From NCBI RefSeq assembly GCF_030812775.1, contig NZ_JAUSTI010000012.1, positions 62,001 to 126,000 of the forward strand: a stretch of 64,000 nucleotides of DNA. The letters run 5' to 3'. The position numbers and the translations under genes were made by a program. The notes under the pieces are model-generated. The model was not told the origin of the DNA. It worked only from the letters and a program-made list of their open reading frames with translations, and did no database searches. Of this stretch, positions 17,204 through 25,533 are shown piece by piece; positions within the stretch are counted from its first letter, which is position 1, and every line of letters begins with the position of its first letter. The stretch is from Paenibacillus tundrae (GTDB lineage: Bacteria > Bacillota > Bacilli > Paenibacillales > Paenibacillaceae).

Positions 17204-18409
17204 TTATGATCCAGGCAAAGGTTTACTTAGAGGATAGTACCCGGTATCCGAAGCAAGCTTCAACAGATTACGCGCGTAACTTCCTGCCCAGGAATACCCG
17301 TGTCGCCGTTCTTCGCTGATGTCCAGAATGTTCATGTATTTCAATCCATCCCGATCCGCATAGAAAGGCACATCCTCATCTACATTATAGAAGCGGTACC
17401 AGATCACGCTCCCCGCATCCGGCTCAAAATAAACAGGACCTTGCCGATTATATTTGGTTCCATTTTCCCGAACCGTATCAAACCAGCGCAACGCTGCTTT
17501 GGCTGCTCGTTCAATCTCCGGTGTTTGCGGTCTGGACATGAGAAAGGCAGTTACGGCTACAGACTCAGATCCCGACTTGGAAGCCAATTCATACGCTCTA
17601 CCTGCTACAGGAGAATAGGTCACAGGATCATGCTGAGCACCCCAAACGGTAGGTTGGCCGTTATTGATAATCTGTGCTTTAAGGGTATAGTTGATACCCT
17701 TGTCCAGAGCAGTCTTCAGTTTATTACGGTCATTGTTGCTTAAAATATCGTTGTCAAATCCCTGTCTTCGCTCCACGATATCGTCAATGAGGATCATCGT
17801 TTGTACCATAGCATTGTCATTATAAGTCACTGCGTCGGAGTAATTGCTCCGTTTAGGATATACCTGTGGCCATCCTCCAGACGGATATTGAGAGGTTAAA
17901 ATAAAGCCGACGGCTTTGCGGACGCTGTCCTTGAAGACGGGATTTCCTGTTTTGTTATACATATCAGCTAGAAAACGGATTTCTGATGTTGTAGCATCAT
18001 TATCAAACGTCCCGAGTTCAGTGCCATTTGGATCCTTCCAGCCAGAGCGTGCTGTTACGCCATCCCAAGGTGCTGCATATTGCTCTTCCATGTCTTTGTA
18101 GAATCCACCATGCGGCATCTGCCATGAGACGATATTGAGTGCATAGGCTGTATCCTTAGCTAGATCACCAGTGGCAAAATTACTAAAATCTCTAAACTTC
18201 TGAAGCAGAGAGGAGACATCCACACCTGCTGAAGCTTTGGAGGACAAAACTTCGGTTTTGATCGTTACGGGCGGGGAATCGACAGCAGCAGCAGGGGTAG
18301 TGGAAGCAGCTGAAGCACCGTAAGGTACAGCGACTCCGGCTGTCATCATGGCAACGGCAAGCGCGACGGGAACCAATTTGAGTGTGGCAGGCACTGAATG
18401 TTTCTTCAA
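17204..18409 (-). CDS. Secreted pectate lyase, family PL10 (PelA-type)
   Basis: The 401-residue protein begins with a signal peptide: basic KKH, a hydrophobic run, and a probable cleavage after ASA near residue 35. The mature enzyme has the PL10 features: a WQMPHGGFYKD stretch, SGGWPQVYP and TYNDNAM, and aromatic-rich helical repeats of an alpha/alpha toroid. It cleaves polygalacturonate by calcium-dependent beta-elimination outside the cell. The start codon is TTG, seven bases after AGGAGG. A cre-like site 69 bases upstream suggests carbon catabolite control. The 3' end abuts a truncated repeat. No adjacent pectin gene is seen. Confidence 0.88.
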   Translation of the reverse strand: MKKHSVPATLKLVPVALAVAMMTAGVAVPYGASAASTTPAAAVDSPPVTIKTEVLSSKASAGVDVSSLLQKFRDFSNFATGDLAKDTAYALNIVSWQMPHGGFYKDMEEQYAAPWDGVTARSGWKDPNGTELGTFDNDATTSEIRFLADMYNKTGNPVFKDSVRKAVGFILTSQYPSGGWPQVYPKRSNYSDAVTYNDNAMVQTMILIDDIVERRQGFDNDILSNNDRNKLKTALDKGINYTLKAQIINNGQPTVWGAQHDPVTYSPVAGRAYELASKSGSESVAVTAFLMSRPQTPEIERAAKAALRWFDTVRENGTKYNRQGPVYFEPDAGSVIWYRFYNVDEDVPFYADRDGLKYMNILDISEERRHGYSWAGSYARNLLKLASDTGYYPLSKPLPGS

Positions 18410-18477
18410 ATGAACGCCTCCTGTAATTTTGGTATTTGTAGTATATAAAATCCAAATAAAGGATCATATACCTGTAT

Positions 18478-18491
18478 TGTAAGCGCTTACT
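18478..18491 (-). promoter_or_regulatory. cre-like CcpA site upstream of the pectate lyase gene
   Basis: TGTAAGCGCTTACT fits the degenerate cre consensus TGWAARCGYTWNCW at every position and centres on the palindrome GTAAGCGCTTAC. It lies 69 bases before the TTG start, in a position to block the lyase promoter when preferred sugars are present. Confidence 0.7.
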
Positions 18492-18765
18492 ATCATGAAA
18501 ATCAACCCATTTATTTATTGCTTTTGAAAAATATTGGATTTACCTTTCTGGATGTATGTTAAGGCAGGGCTAGAAATAACCCATTTTCTGTGGTTCTTTG
18601 AAGCAATTCAGATCATCACGCTGGAGCATAAAGGGCTTGTTTTCAGGGGAAAATAACGTCGTAAACCCATGCAATACACCCATGGCAGTACCCAGGGCGA
18701 GGAATCATACCAATAGCAGGCCAGCCGAGTTAAACTGCATTTCGACAATTTTTTTTAGAAACCTA
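18492..18765. other. Gene-free stretch between pectate lyase and nox promoters
   Basis: I see no convincing gene, repeat or terminator here. A short open frame on the plus strand has no ribosome-binding site. Confidence 0.5.
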
Positions 18766-18855
18766 TTGCAATGTGAAAAAGATCACATTATAATGAGTGT
18801 ATAAAGTGAAATAAATCACATGGACAGTATCGACAAAGTAGTGAAATATTTCACA
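18766..18855 (+). promoter_or_regulatory. nox promoter with three Rex/FNR-type operators
   Basis: The promoter is TTGCAA (18766-18771) and TATAAT (18789-18794) with a 17-base spacer. Operator 1, TGTGAAAAAGATCACA (18772-18787), fills the spacer. Operators 2, AGTGAAATAAATCACA (18805-18820), and 3, AGTGAAATATTTCACA (18840-18855), lie downstream of the -10. Spacing is about three helical turns (33 and 35 bases). Operator 3 is close to the Rex consensus; operator 1 also fits CRP/FNR TGTGA-N6-TCACA. The positions suit repression. Confidence 0.75.
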
Positions 18856-18911
18856 ACTTAATTAACATTATAAATCCTATAATTTTTCATACACTCAAGG
18901 AGGAATTTTAA

Positions 18912-20273
18912 ATGAAAATCGCAGTTATCGGATGTACACACGCAGGAACCGCAGCTATTGTTAACACCGCCAAATTGTATCCAGACGCAACAATCACCGT
19001 GTACGAGCGCAATGACAACATCTCCTTCTTATCTTGTGGTATTGCGCTATATGTTGGTGGCGTGGTGAAAGATCCAGATGGACTGTTCTACTCATCCCCG
19101 AATCAGCTCGCTGATCTGGGCGTTGTAACCAAAATGCTGCATGAAGTTACAGCCGTTGATACGGCTAATCACAAACTTCAGGCTAAAAACCTGCAAACAG
19201 GGGAAGAATTCGAAGATACTTTCGATAAGCTCATTGTCACTACAGGATCATGGCCGGTTATTCCGAAGCTGGAAGGTATTGAGATGGATAACATCTTACT
19301 CTGCAAAAACTATAACCACTCCAATACCATTATCGAAAAAGCCAAAGACGCTAAACGCATCACGGTTGTAGGTGCAGGTTACATCGGCATTGAATTGGTG
19401 GAAGCTTTCCAAATGAACGGTAAGGAAGTCACCTTGATTGATAGTGTGGATCGTATTTTGAACAAATACCTCGATCCTGAGTTTACGAATGCTATCGAAG
19501 ACACGCTGACTAGCCGCGGTATTAAGCTGGCCTTGGGTCAGACGGTACAGAAATTTACCGGTGAGAATGGCAAAGTGAGCAAAGTCATTACATCCAAAGG
19601 TGAGTTTGAAACAGATCTCGTTATCCTGTGCATCGGCTTCCGCCCGAATACGGAGCTGCTCAAAGGTCAGGTGGATATGCTTCCGAATGGTGCCATCATT
19701 GTAGATAAATATATGCAAACGAGTCAGAAGGACGTCTTCGCCGCAGGCGATAGCTGTGCAATTCATTACAACCCAACAGGTAAAGCATCTTACATCCCAC
19801 TGGCAACCAATGCTGTACGAATGGGAACTCTCGTAGCGCGTAACTTGGTTCGTCCTACAACACCGTATATGGGTACACAAGGTACATCGGGTATCAAAAT
19901 TTACGATCAAAACATTGCAGGTACAGGTATGACGGAAACATCTGCAGCAGATGAAGGCTTGATGGTCGAGGCTGTCGTGTTGGAGGATAGCTACCGTCCG
20001 GAGTTCATGCCAACAGCTGAGAAGCTGCTGCTCAAAGTGGTCTATGAACAAGCAACTCGCCGCATTGTTGGTGCACAAGTGATGTCTCAAGTGGATCTGA
20101 CACAATCGATCAACACCATCTCGGTCTGCATTCAGAACAACATGACGGTAGATGAGCTTGCATTCATCGACTTCTTCTTCCAGCCACATTACAACAAACC
20201 GTGGAACTTCTTGAACACAGCTGGACTGCAAGCTTTACCTCCAATTGAAGTGAAAGCACCAGCGCTGGTGTAA
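18912..20273 (+). CDS. nox: Water-forming NADH oxidase (flavoprotein, Nox type)
   Basis: The 453-residue pyridine-nucleotide-disulfide-type flavoprotein has an N-terminal FAD motif (IGCTHAGTAA), the redox-active Cys42 in FLSCGIALYVGG, an NADH-binding VVGAGYIGIE near residue 154, and FAAGDSC near 278. The H2O-forming Nox enzymes of lactic acid bacteria share these motifs closely. They reduce oxygen to water with two NADH, regenerating NAD+. CoA-disulfide reductase is the main alternative in this superfamily. AGGAGG precedes the ATG. The three upstream operators fit control by the NADH/NAD sensor Rex or an FNR-type regulator. A terminator follows at 20335. Confidence 0.85.
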   Translation: MKIAVIGCTHAGTAAIVNTAKLYPDATITVYERNDNISFLSCGIALYVGGVVKDPDGLFYSSPNQLADLGVVTKMLHEVTAVDTANHKLQAKNLQTGEEFEDTFDKLIVTTGSWPVIPKLEGIEMDNILLCKNYNHSNTIIEKAKDAKRITVVGAGYIGIELVEAFQMNGKEVTLIDSVDRILNKYLDPEFTNAIEDTLTSRGIKLALGQTVQKFTGENGKVSKVITSKGEFETDLVILCIGFRPNTELLKGQVDMLPNGAIIVDKYMQTSQKDVFAAGDSCAIHYNPTGKASYIPLATNAVRMGTLVARNLVRPTTPYMGTQGTSGIKIYDQNIAGTGMTETSAADEGLMVEAVVLEDSYRPEFMPTAEKLLLKVVYEQATRRIVGAQVMSQVDLTQSINTISVCIQNNMTVDELAFIDFFFQPHYNKPWNFLNTAGLQALPPIEVKAPALV

Positions 20274-20334
20274 GTAAGCGCGAATCCGGAGTGCAATAAA
20301 AAGTAAATCAGGAACTAATCAAAGGAACTAAATA

Positions 20335-20375
20335 AACCAAAAGGCTAGCGAGTAATCGCTGGCCTTTTGGTTGTT
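20335..20375 (+). terminator. Terminator after nox
   Basis: AACCAAAAGGC pairs with GCCTTTTGGTT around a TAGCGAGTAATCGCTG loop, whose GCGA/TCGC arms extend the stem. A short T-rich tail follows. Confidence 0.8.
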
Positions 20376-20451
20376 CTGAGAGAAGTAGCCTGTTCTCTAA
20401 CAGAGTTAATATTGAAGTGAAACGGATCAATAACTAAAAATGCATCTATTG

Positions 20452-20471
20452 TTTGTGATTATTTGCACAAA
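20452..20471 (+). promoter_or_regulatory. Possible redox operator upstream of the FNT channel gene
   Basis: TTTGTG and CACAAA form an inverted repeat with an eight-base centre, and TTGTGA echoes the Rex/FNR half-site seen upstream of nox. It lies about 110 bases before the channel start. The match is partial. Confidence 0.35.
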
Positions 20472-20583
20472 GTTTTATCTTCAGCCAAGATACAATTAGA
20501 TCAGGGCAGTGAAGCTATAAAAAAACTCAGGCATGAACTGAAGAACGTTCCATTCAAAATGAGAAGCAAAGGAGAGAATGGCG

Positions 20584-21426
20584 ATGGCGGTCAAAACACC
20601 TCTTGAGGTTGCACAATACACGGTGCAGAGCGGGATCAAGAAGGCTCATAATCCTGTTTTATCTGTACTTATCCTTGGCTTTATGGCAGGGGCGTTTATA
20701 TCTCTAGGATTTCTGCTAAATATTCGGGTAGTTGCCTCTGCTCCGGCAGAGTGGGGAAGCCTGGTGAACCTAATCGGTGCGTCTGTCTTCCCATTAGGTC
20801 TTATTCTGGTGCTTATCGGCGGCGGAGAGCTACTGACTGGCAATATGATGGCTGTACCTCTAGCCACAATCGCACGTAAACTATCGGTGGGCAGCATGCT
20901 CAAGAACCTGACTTTGGTGACGATTGGGAACTTTCTAGGCGCGATCTTCGTGGCGTATGCGTTTGGTCATGTGTTAGGGCTAACGAGTGAGGGCGTATAT
21001 CTAGCGAAGGTTGTGGATATGGCGGGGCATAAGCTACATGACGGATTCCTGCAAGCCTTCATCTCCGGCATTGGTTGCAACTGGTTGGTCGCTTTGGCGG
21101 TGTGGTTGTGCTATGCAGCAGATACGATGAGTGGTAAAGTACTCGGTATTTGGTTCCCGACGATGGCCTTTGTCGCGATTGGATTCCAGCACGTTGTCGC
21201 GAATATGTTCTTAATTCCTGCTGCGATCTTCGAAGGGCATTATTCGTGGACACAATACATCATGAACTTCATACCGGTATGGCTTGGTAATCTGACGGGT
21301 GGTGCTCTGTTTGTCGCGGCAGCCTACTATATGGTGTACCTTCGTAAAAGCGAGTCGGAAGTCAAGCCGGAGTTAAAAATGGCAACTGAGCCTGAAGCTA
21401 GACCGATGCTGAGCAAACAGGCGTAA
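20584..21426 (+). CDS. Formate/nitrite transporter (FNT) family channel
   Basis: The protein of about 280 residues has six membrane helices in the aquaporin-like FNT fold. Diagnostic stretches are GGGELLTGNMM near residue 80 and the IGCNWLVALAVW helix near 160, with HVVANMF near 203. It passes formate, nitrite or a similar small anion across the cell membrane; Bacillus YrhG is comparable. An ATG at 20578 is also in frame, but it is only one base from GGAGAG, so the ATG at 20584 is preferred. The channel lies between NADH oxidase and a formate-dehydrogenase-like molybdoenzyme, suggesting formate or fermentative redox metabolism (inference). Confidence 0.85.
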   Translation: MAVKTPLEVAQYTVQSGIKKAHNPVLSVLILGFMAGAFISLGFLLNIRVVASAPAEWGSLVNLIGASVFPLGLILVLIGGGELLTGNMMAVPLATIARKLSVGSMLKNLTLVTIGNFLGAIFVAYAFGHVLGLTSEGVYLAKVVDMAGHKLHDGFLQAFISGIGCNWLVALAVWLCYAADTMSGKVLGIWFPTMAFVAIGFQHVVANMFLIPAAIFEGHYSWTQYIMNFIPVWLGNLTGGALFVAAAYYMVYLRKSESEVKPELKMATEPEARPMLSKQA

Positions 21427-21467
21427 CGATTATATCCAGGAAGGTTTCAGACATGCCCTTAGCGCAG

Positions 21468-21536
21468 ACGATCTTGTCTCGTTCTAAATCACGGTGAGCA
21501 ACCCCGTGACAGAGCGGAAACGAGATCGTTTTTTCA
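21468..21536 (+). terminator. Terminator after the FNT gene
   Basis: ACGATCTTGTCTCGTT pairs imperfectly with AACGAGATCGTT around an inner hairpin (CACGG with CCGTG). Six T residues follow. Confidence 0.75.
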
Positions 21537-21615
21537 TGTTTAATATTGTCGGTGAGGCAGAGTTAAGGTTATTTTGTCAACGAAGTGACAGCTGTAAATA
21601 ATCATCAGTTTAGTT

Positions 21616-21816
21616 CTATATAATATATAAAATGAATTAACATTTACACCAGAACGTAGAGGGCAGAAATAACAAGAAGAAGCGGAGCGTTCGCCTTTAT
21701 CGCCGGATTTTCCCATTGGAAAAGGGAATCAAAAAAATCTGGGGATAACAGCGATCGGAAGGTTATTCTGCCGTCGGAGTGTGAGTGTAAATGCTCGTTA
21801 GTTTAATTTATATAAA
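21616..21816 (+). repeat. Dispersed palindromic repeat, copy B (short form)
   Basis: The core runs 21643-21791 (149 bases) from TTTACAC to GTGTAAA in plus orientation, bracketed by A+T-rich arms (CTATATAA, TTTATATA). The optional AGCTTTCT hairpin is absent. It lies between the FNT channel terminator and the molybdoenzyme gene, a 674-base gap with no gene. Confidence 0.85.
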
Positions 21817-21826
21817 TACACAAAAT

Positions 21827-21877
21827 AAATTCGCCATGACAAGGTTCGGGGGAACGAAACCTGTTCATGGCGAATTT
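21827..21877. other. Long near-perfect hairpin beside repeat copy B
   Basis: AAATTCGCCATGA pairs with TCATGGCGAATTT, and the inner ACAAGGTT/AACCTGT arms extend the stem around a GGGGGAA loop. Total pairing is about 22 base pairs. On the minus strand the hairpin is followed by ATTTTG, so it could terminate leftward transcription. No second copy of this hairpin is seen in the window. Confidence 0.55.
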
Positions 21878-22100
21878 CGGGAGTGGTCCATGATATGGCA
21901 TGAGGAGGAAGTGGGGAAACACTAGCCTAATGCCTTGTTTTTTATTTACCCCTGAATCTGGAGAATGAATCAAAAGCAAAAAACTTTTTTTGCAAAATAA
22001 TGGCGTCCTGTGTAGATGTGAAAATGAACTGTTCTCTTTACGGTAACGCATTAGAGAAGATATGATAGAGAGATAGCTTTTACAGGGGAGGAACTTCAAC

Positions 22101-24173
22101 ATGATTAATCAGGAGAATGGTGTATTTCCGGCAGTTTGTCCACTCGATTGCCCCGATACATGCGGTCTGCTGTTACATAAAGAGAACGGAAAAATTGTAA
22201 AGGTCGTGGGAAACCCCGATCATCCAATCACCAAGGGCGCTATCTGCAACAAAGTTAGAAATATGACCGAGCGTGTGTACCACCCTGAGCGGCTTCAATA
22301 TCCGATGAGACGGGTTGGCGCCAAGGGTGAAGGCAAGTTCGAACAGATCAGCTGGGACGAAGCAATTGGCGAGATTACTTCCAAATTCAGTTCCATTGCG
22401 GAGACGTACGGATCAGAGAGCATTCTGCCGTACAGCTTCTATGGTAATATGGGCATTCTCGGCGTTGACGGTATGGATCGACGGTTCTTCAACGCACTTG
22501 GAGCGAGTATGCTGGAGCAGACGATCTGTAATGCGGCGGGCAATACCGGCTGGAAATATACCATGGGTGCTAATCAAGGGACAATCCCAGAGGATACCGA
22601 GCATGCGGATCTCATCATCGTATGGGGAGGCAACATTGTCAGTACGAATATGCATCAGGTTGTACTCGCAGAGAAAGCTCGCAAGAAGGGCGCTCAGATC
22701 GTCGTGATCGACGTACACCGCAACCGTACCGCTCAATGGGGAGATTGGTTTATCCCGCTCTACCCAGGTACAGACAGTGCATTGGCACTGGGAATCATGC
22801 ATGTGTTGTTTGAACGTGGGATGGCGAATGAAGATTTTATGCAAAAGTATACCGTAGGACATGACGCACTACGTGATCATGTTCAAAGTTATACCCCAGA
22901 GCGTGTAGCACGCATTACCGGCGTGCCGGAAGCTGACATCGTGAAGCTGGCTGAGCTATACGGCAAGGCGAACGCAGCGCATATTCATATCGGCAATGGC
23001 CTCCAGCATCATGATCATGGAGGGATGAGTGTGCGCAGCATATCATGTCTGCCTGCGATCACTGGCCACTGGTTGCAGCGCGGCGGCGGCGCAGTCCGCA
23101 CGAATAGCTATGCGAGCACCAATAGCGATGCATTGGAGCGTCCGGATCTGCGGCACAATCCAGAGCCGCGAGTAGTGAACATGAACCGGATTGGTGAAGC
23201 GCTGCTCGAAGCAGAGCAGCCAATCCGAGCGATGTTAGTGTATTGCAGCAACCCACTGGTTGTTGCACCGGATTCCGAGCGGGTGGAGCGAGGTTTTGCA
23301 AGAGAAGATTTATTCACGGTTGTACACGATCTATTCATGACGGATACGGCCAAATACGCAGATATTGTGCTGCCTGCGAAGTCTTCGTTTGAAGCAACAG
23401 ACCTATACACCTCCTACTGGCATCAGTACGTTCATATACAGGAGCCTGTCATCGCACCGATTGGGGAGAGTAAGAGCAATGTAGAGTTGTTCTCCTTACT
23501 TGGACAGGCGATGGGGTACGATCCTGAGATCTTTGGTGAGAAGCCAGAACAGATGATTGAGGCAGCACTCCAGAATACAGACAACCCATATATGAACGGG
23601 GTAACGCTGGAGGCACTTCAGGAGCAGCGGTTTGTTAAGCTGGATATGACGCCATATGATTCTTACTTGGACCGTTTGCCAACGCCATCTGGGAAGATTG
23701 AATTGTACTCCGAAACGATGGAGCAGCGTGGATTGCCACCCCTGCCTACGTACCGCACTTCCTTGGAAGGTTATGATGGAGAGCGACCTGCCAGTGTTAC
23801 GGATGAATATCCGCTGATGTTTGTATCTCCGCCGAATCATAACTTCTTGAACTCGTCATTTGCGAATACGCAGAAGCATCAACGTCTGGAGAAGATGCCT
23901 ATGCTACAGATTCATCCAGAGGATGCCGCACGTCGAAACGTGGAAGAGGGCGACACGGTGCTCGTGTGGAACGAACGTGGACAGATTGAGCTTACAGCGA
24001 AAATTACCGAAGCAATGCTCCCAGGAACGGTCATTAGCCAAGGCTTGTGGTGGGATGACGAAGGGAAGAAACAGCGCGTCAATAAGCTGACGTCCAATCG
24101 TCTGTCTGATATGGGGAATGGAGCGACATTCTTCTCTGCCACTGTTGAAGTGAAGCGTCAGGTTGGTGTATGA
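22101..24173 (+). CDS. Molybdopterin (bis-MGD) oxidoreductase, YoaE/formate-dehydrogenase-like
   Basis: This is a 690-residue single-subunit molybdoenzyme. The N-terminal iron-sulfur motif has Cys13, Cys17, Cys21 and Cys49 (C-x3-C-x3-C-x27-C), a [4Fe-4S] site. Molybdopterin-binding segments follow, including DLIIVWGGNIVSTNMHQ near 175, and a C-terminal molybdopterin dinucleotide-binding domain (about 560-685). The molybdenum ligand is not certain; a cysteine at residue 143 in TICNAAGN is in the expected region. There is no signal peptide, so it is cytoplasmic. The substrate is unknown; the size and organisation resemble Bacillus YoaE. GGGGAGG precedes the ATG. The MFS gene follows after 19 bases. 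Confidence 0.85.
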   Translation: MINQENGVFPAVCPLDCPDTCGLLLHKENGKIVKVVGNPDHPITKGAICNKVRNMTERVYHPERLQYPMRRVGAKGEGKFEQISWDEAIGEITSKFSSIAETYGSESILPYSFYGNMGILGVDGMDRRFFNALGASMLEQTICNAAGNTGWKYTMGANQGTIPEDTEHADLIIVWGGNIVSTNMHQVVLAEKARKKGAQIVVIDVHRNRTAQWGDWFIPLYPGTDSALALGIMHVLFERGMANEDFMQKYTVGHDALRDHVQSYTPERVARITGVPEADIVKLAELYGKANAAHIHIGNGLQHHDHGGMSVRSISCLPAITGHWLQRGGGAVRTNSYASTNSDALERPDLRHNPEPRVVNMNRIGEALLEAEQPIRAMLVYCSNPLVVAPDSERVERGFAREDLFTVVHDLFMTDTAKYADIVLPAKSSFEATDLYTSYWHQYVHIQEPVIAPIGESKSNVELFSLLGQAMGYDPEIFGEKPEQMIEAALQNTDNPYMNGVTLEALQEQRFVKLDMTPYDSYLDRLPTPSGKIELYSETMEQRGLPPLPTYRTSLEGYDGERPASVTDEYPLMFVSPPNHNFLNSSFANTQKHQRLEKMPMLQIHPEDAARRNVEEGDTVLVWNERGQIELTAKITEAMLPGTVISQGLWWDDEGKKQRVNKLTSNRLSDMGNGATFFSATVEVKRQVGV

Positions 24174-24192
24174 AGGAGCATGAACGAACATT

Positions 24193-25416
24193 ATGAGATG
24201 GCTGGATTCCTATCCTAAGGAAGTAAAAGTGTTTTTGCTGGCAAGTCTGGTCAACGCGACAGGCAGTGCCCTGATGTGGCCGCTGACAACGATGTATGTG
24301 TTTGACGAGTTAGGTCGGACGATGGCTAACGCCGGATTTGTCATCCTGATTCAATCTCTGGGCGGTATTTTTGGACAATTGCTTGGCGGCTCACTGTACC
24401 ACAGAGTAGGCGTCAAAAAGTTGATTATCGGATCGCTGGCACTGAACGCTTTAGGACTGTTTGCTCTACCGTGGATCAGTGCATATTGGGTTGTATTTAT
24501 TTGTGCAATGGGCTGGATTGGCTTATTTAGTTCCTTGTCGCTACCTGCGATTCAAGCGTTTATCGGTTTTCGGTTCGCAGAGCGACGTGGTGAACTGTTC
24601 AACATTATTTATGTGGCGAACAACATTGGTGTGGCGATTGGTACAGCGCTTAGTGGATTTCTGGCGGACTTTTCGTATCACCTCAGCTTCATATTGAACG
24701 GGGTAACCTCGGTGGGCTTTGCGATATTCTTCTGGTATTATCTATCGCGACTTGAACCGGAGCAAGGGGAAGTACATCTGACCAAACGCCAGACGGAGAC
24801 CAGTGGTGCAAGTGTATGGGCACTGCTAGGCAATACGAGGCTATATCTGTTTATGAGTCTAGGTGTGTTGTTCCTGTTATTTGGTAACTCGATCTGGAAT
24901 ACAGGGGTATCGCCCTACATTATTTCAGAAGGTATGGAGAAAAGAATGTATGGGCTGCTCTGGACCCTGAACGGGGTGCTGATCTTTGTAGGACAGCCCT
25001 TCACGACGTGGATTAAACGTACGATGGCGCGTACCTCCAATGCGCAGATGACGGCTAGTGCCGTATTCTACGGCATGGCATACCTGGTGATGATCACAAT
25101 GTATAACTATCCCGGTATGGTTCTGGCGATGGTGCTTGCAACCTTCGGCGAAATGCTGATCTCCCCGGCAACGCCGGCATTTATATCCGAGCACGCTGGA
25201 CGAGCAGCGCCCTTCTATATTGGGGTGTCCGGCGGTATCGGTGCAATTGGTCGGGTCATTGGTCCGTATGCGATGGGGGTCATGTATGACAAGCAGGGAT
25301 TGATTCCTGTAGCCTGGCTTGCAACTGCAATGGCAGGTGTAGCGATCGTTGGTTTCCTACTGCACGCGGCACTGAATCGGCACCGTGAGGTGAAGGAATA
25401 TGGAATAGACGGCTAA
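24193..25416 (+). CDS. MFS transporter
   Basis: The 407-residue protein has about 12 hydrophobic helices. The helix 2-3 loop contains GGSLYHRVGVKKL, the classic MFS GxxxDRxGRR-like motif in a variant form. There is no substrate-specific signature; drug efflux or small-metabolite export is possible. The ATG has only a distant AAGGAG (about 14 bases), and translation may be coupled to the molybdoenzyme gene 19 bases upstream. Co-transcription suggests the substrate relates to that enzyme, but this is inference. Confidence 0.8.
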   Translation: MRWLDSYPKEVKVFLLASLVNATGSALMWPLTTMYVFDELGRTMANAGFVILIQSLGGIFGQLLGGSLYHRVGVKKLIIGSLALNALGLFALPWISAYWVVFICAMGWIGLFSSLSLPAIQAFIGFRFAERRGELFNIIYVANNIGVAIGTALSGFLADFSYHLSFILNGVTSVGFAIFFWYYLSRLEPEQGEVHLTKRQTETSGASVWALLGNTRLYLFMSLGVLFLLFGNSIWNTGVSPYIISEGMEKRMYGLLWTLNGVLIFVGQPFTTWIKRTMARTSNAQMTASAVFYGMAYLVMITMYNYPGMVLAMVLATFGEMLISPATPAFISEHAGRAAPFYIGVSGGIGAIGRVIGPYAMGVMYDKQGLIPVAWLATAMAGVAIVGFLLHAALNRHREVKEYGIDG

Positions 25417-25425
25417 AATAAATGA

Positions 25426-25468
25426 TTGACAAAATTTTGTTTATATGCTATAATTTACACATGTAAAT
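25426..25468 (+). promoter_or_regulatory. Consensus promoter with operator-like palindrome for the methyltransferase
   Basis: TTGACA (25426-25431) and an extended -10, TGCTATAAT, with the hexamer at 25449-25454, are spaced 17 bases: a near-perfect sigma-A promoter. The inverted repeat ATTTACA-CA-TGTAAAT (25453-25468) overlaps the end of the -10 and the start site, a typical repressor position. Confidence 0.8.
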
Positions 25469-25479
25469 ATCCCGTATAT

Positions 25480-25517
25480 AATAAGATTCTCCTGGCCAGG
25501 GGGAATCTTATTTTTTT
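25480..25517 (+). terminator. Terminator/attenuator in the methyltransferase leader
   Basis: AATAAGATTC pairs with GAATCTTATT around the self-complementary CCTGGCCAGG, and seven T residues follow. It lies between the promoter at 25426 and the start codon at 25534, so every transcript from that promoter must read through it. It may simply end the MFS transcript, or act as an attenuator. Confidence 0.75.
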
Positions 25518-25533
25518 GTGGGAGGAACACGAT

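Noticed and set aside
18598-18804. Short plus-strand open frame before nox
   Set aside because: It lacks a ribosome-binding site and overlaps the nox promoter and first operator.
22315-24191. Several long open frames inside the molybdoenzyme gene
   Set aside because: They are shadows of the strongly supported frame with its intact iron-sulfur and molybdopterin motifs.
25426-25533. N-terminal extension of the methyltransferase
   Set aside because: The extra 36 codons coincide with the promoter, an operator palindrome and a terminator hairpin, and a good ribosome-binding site precedes the ATG at 25534.
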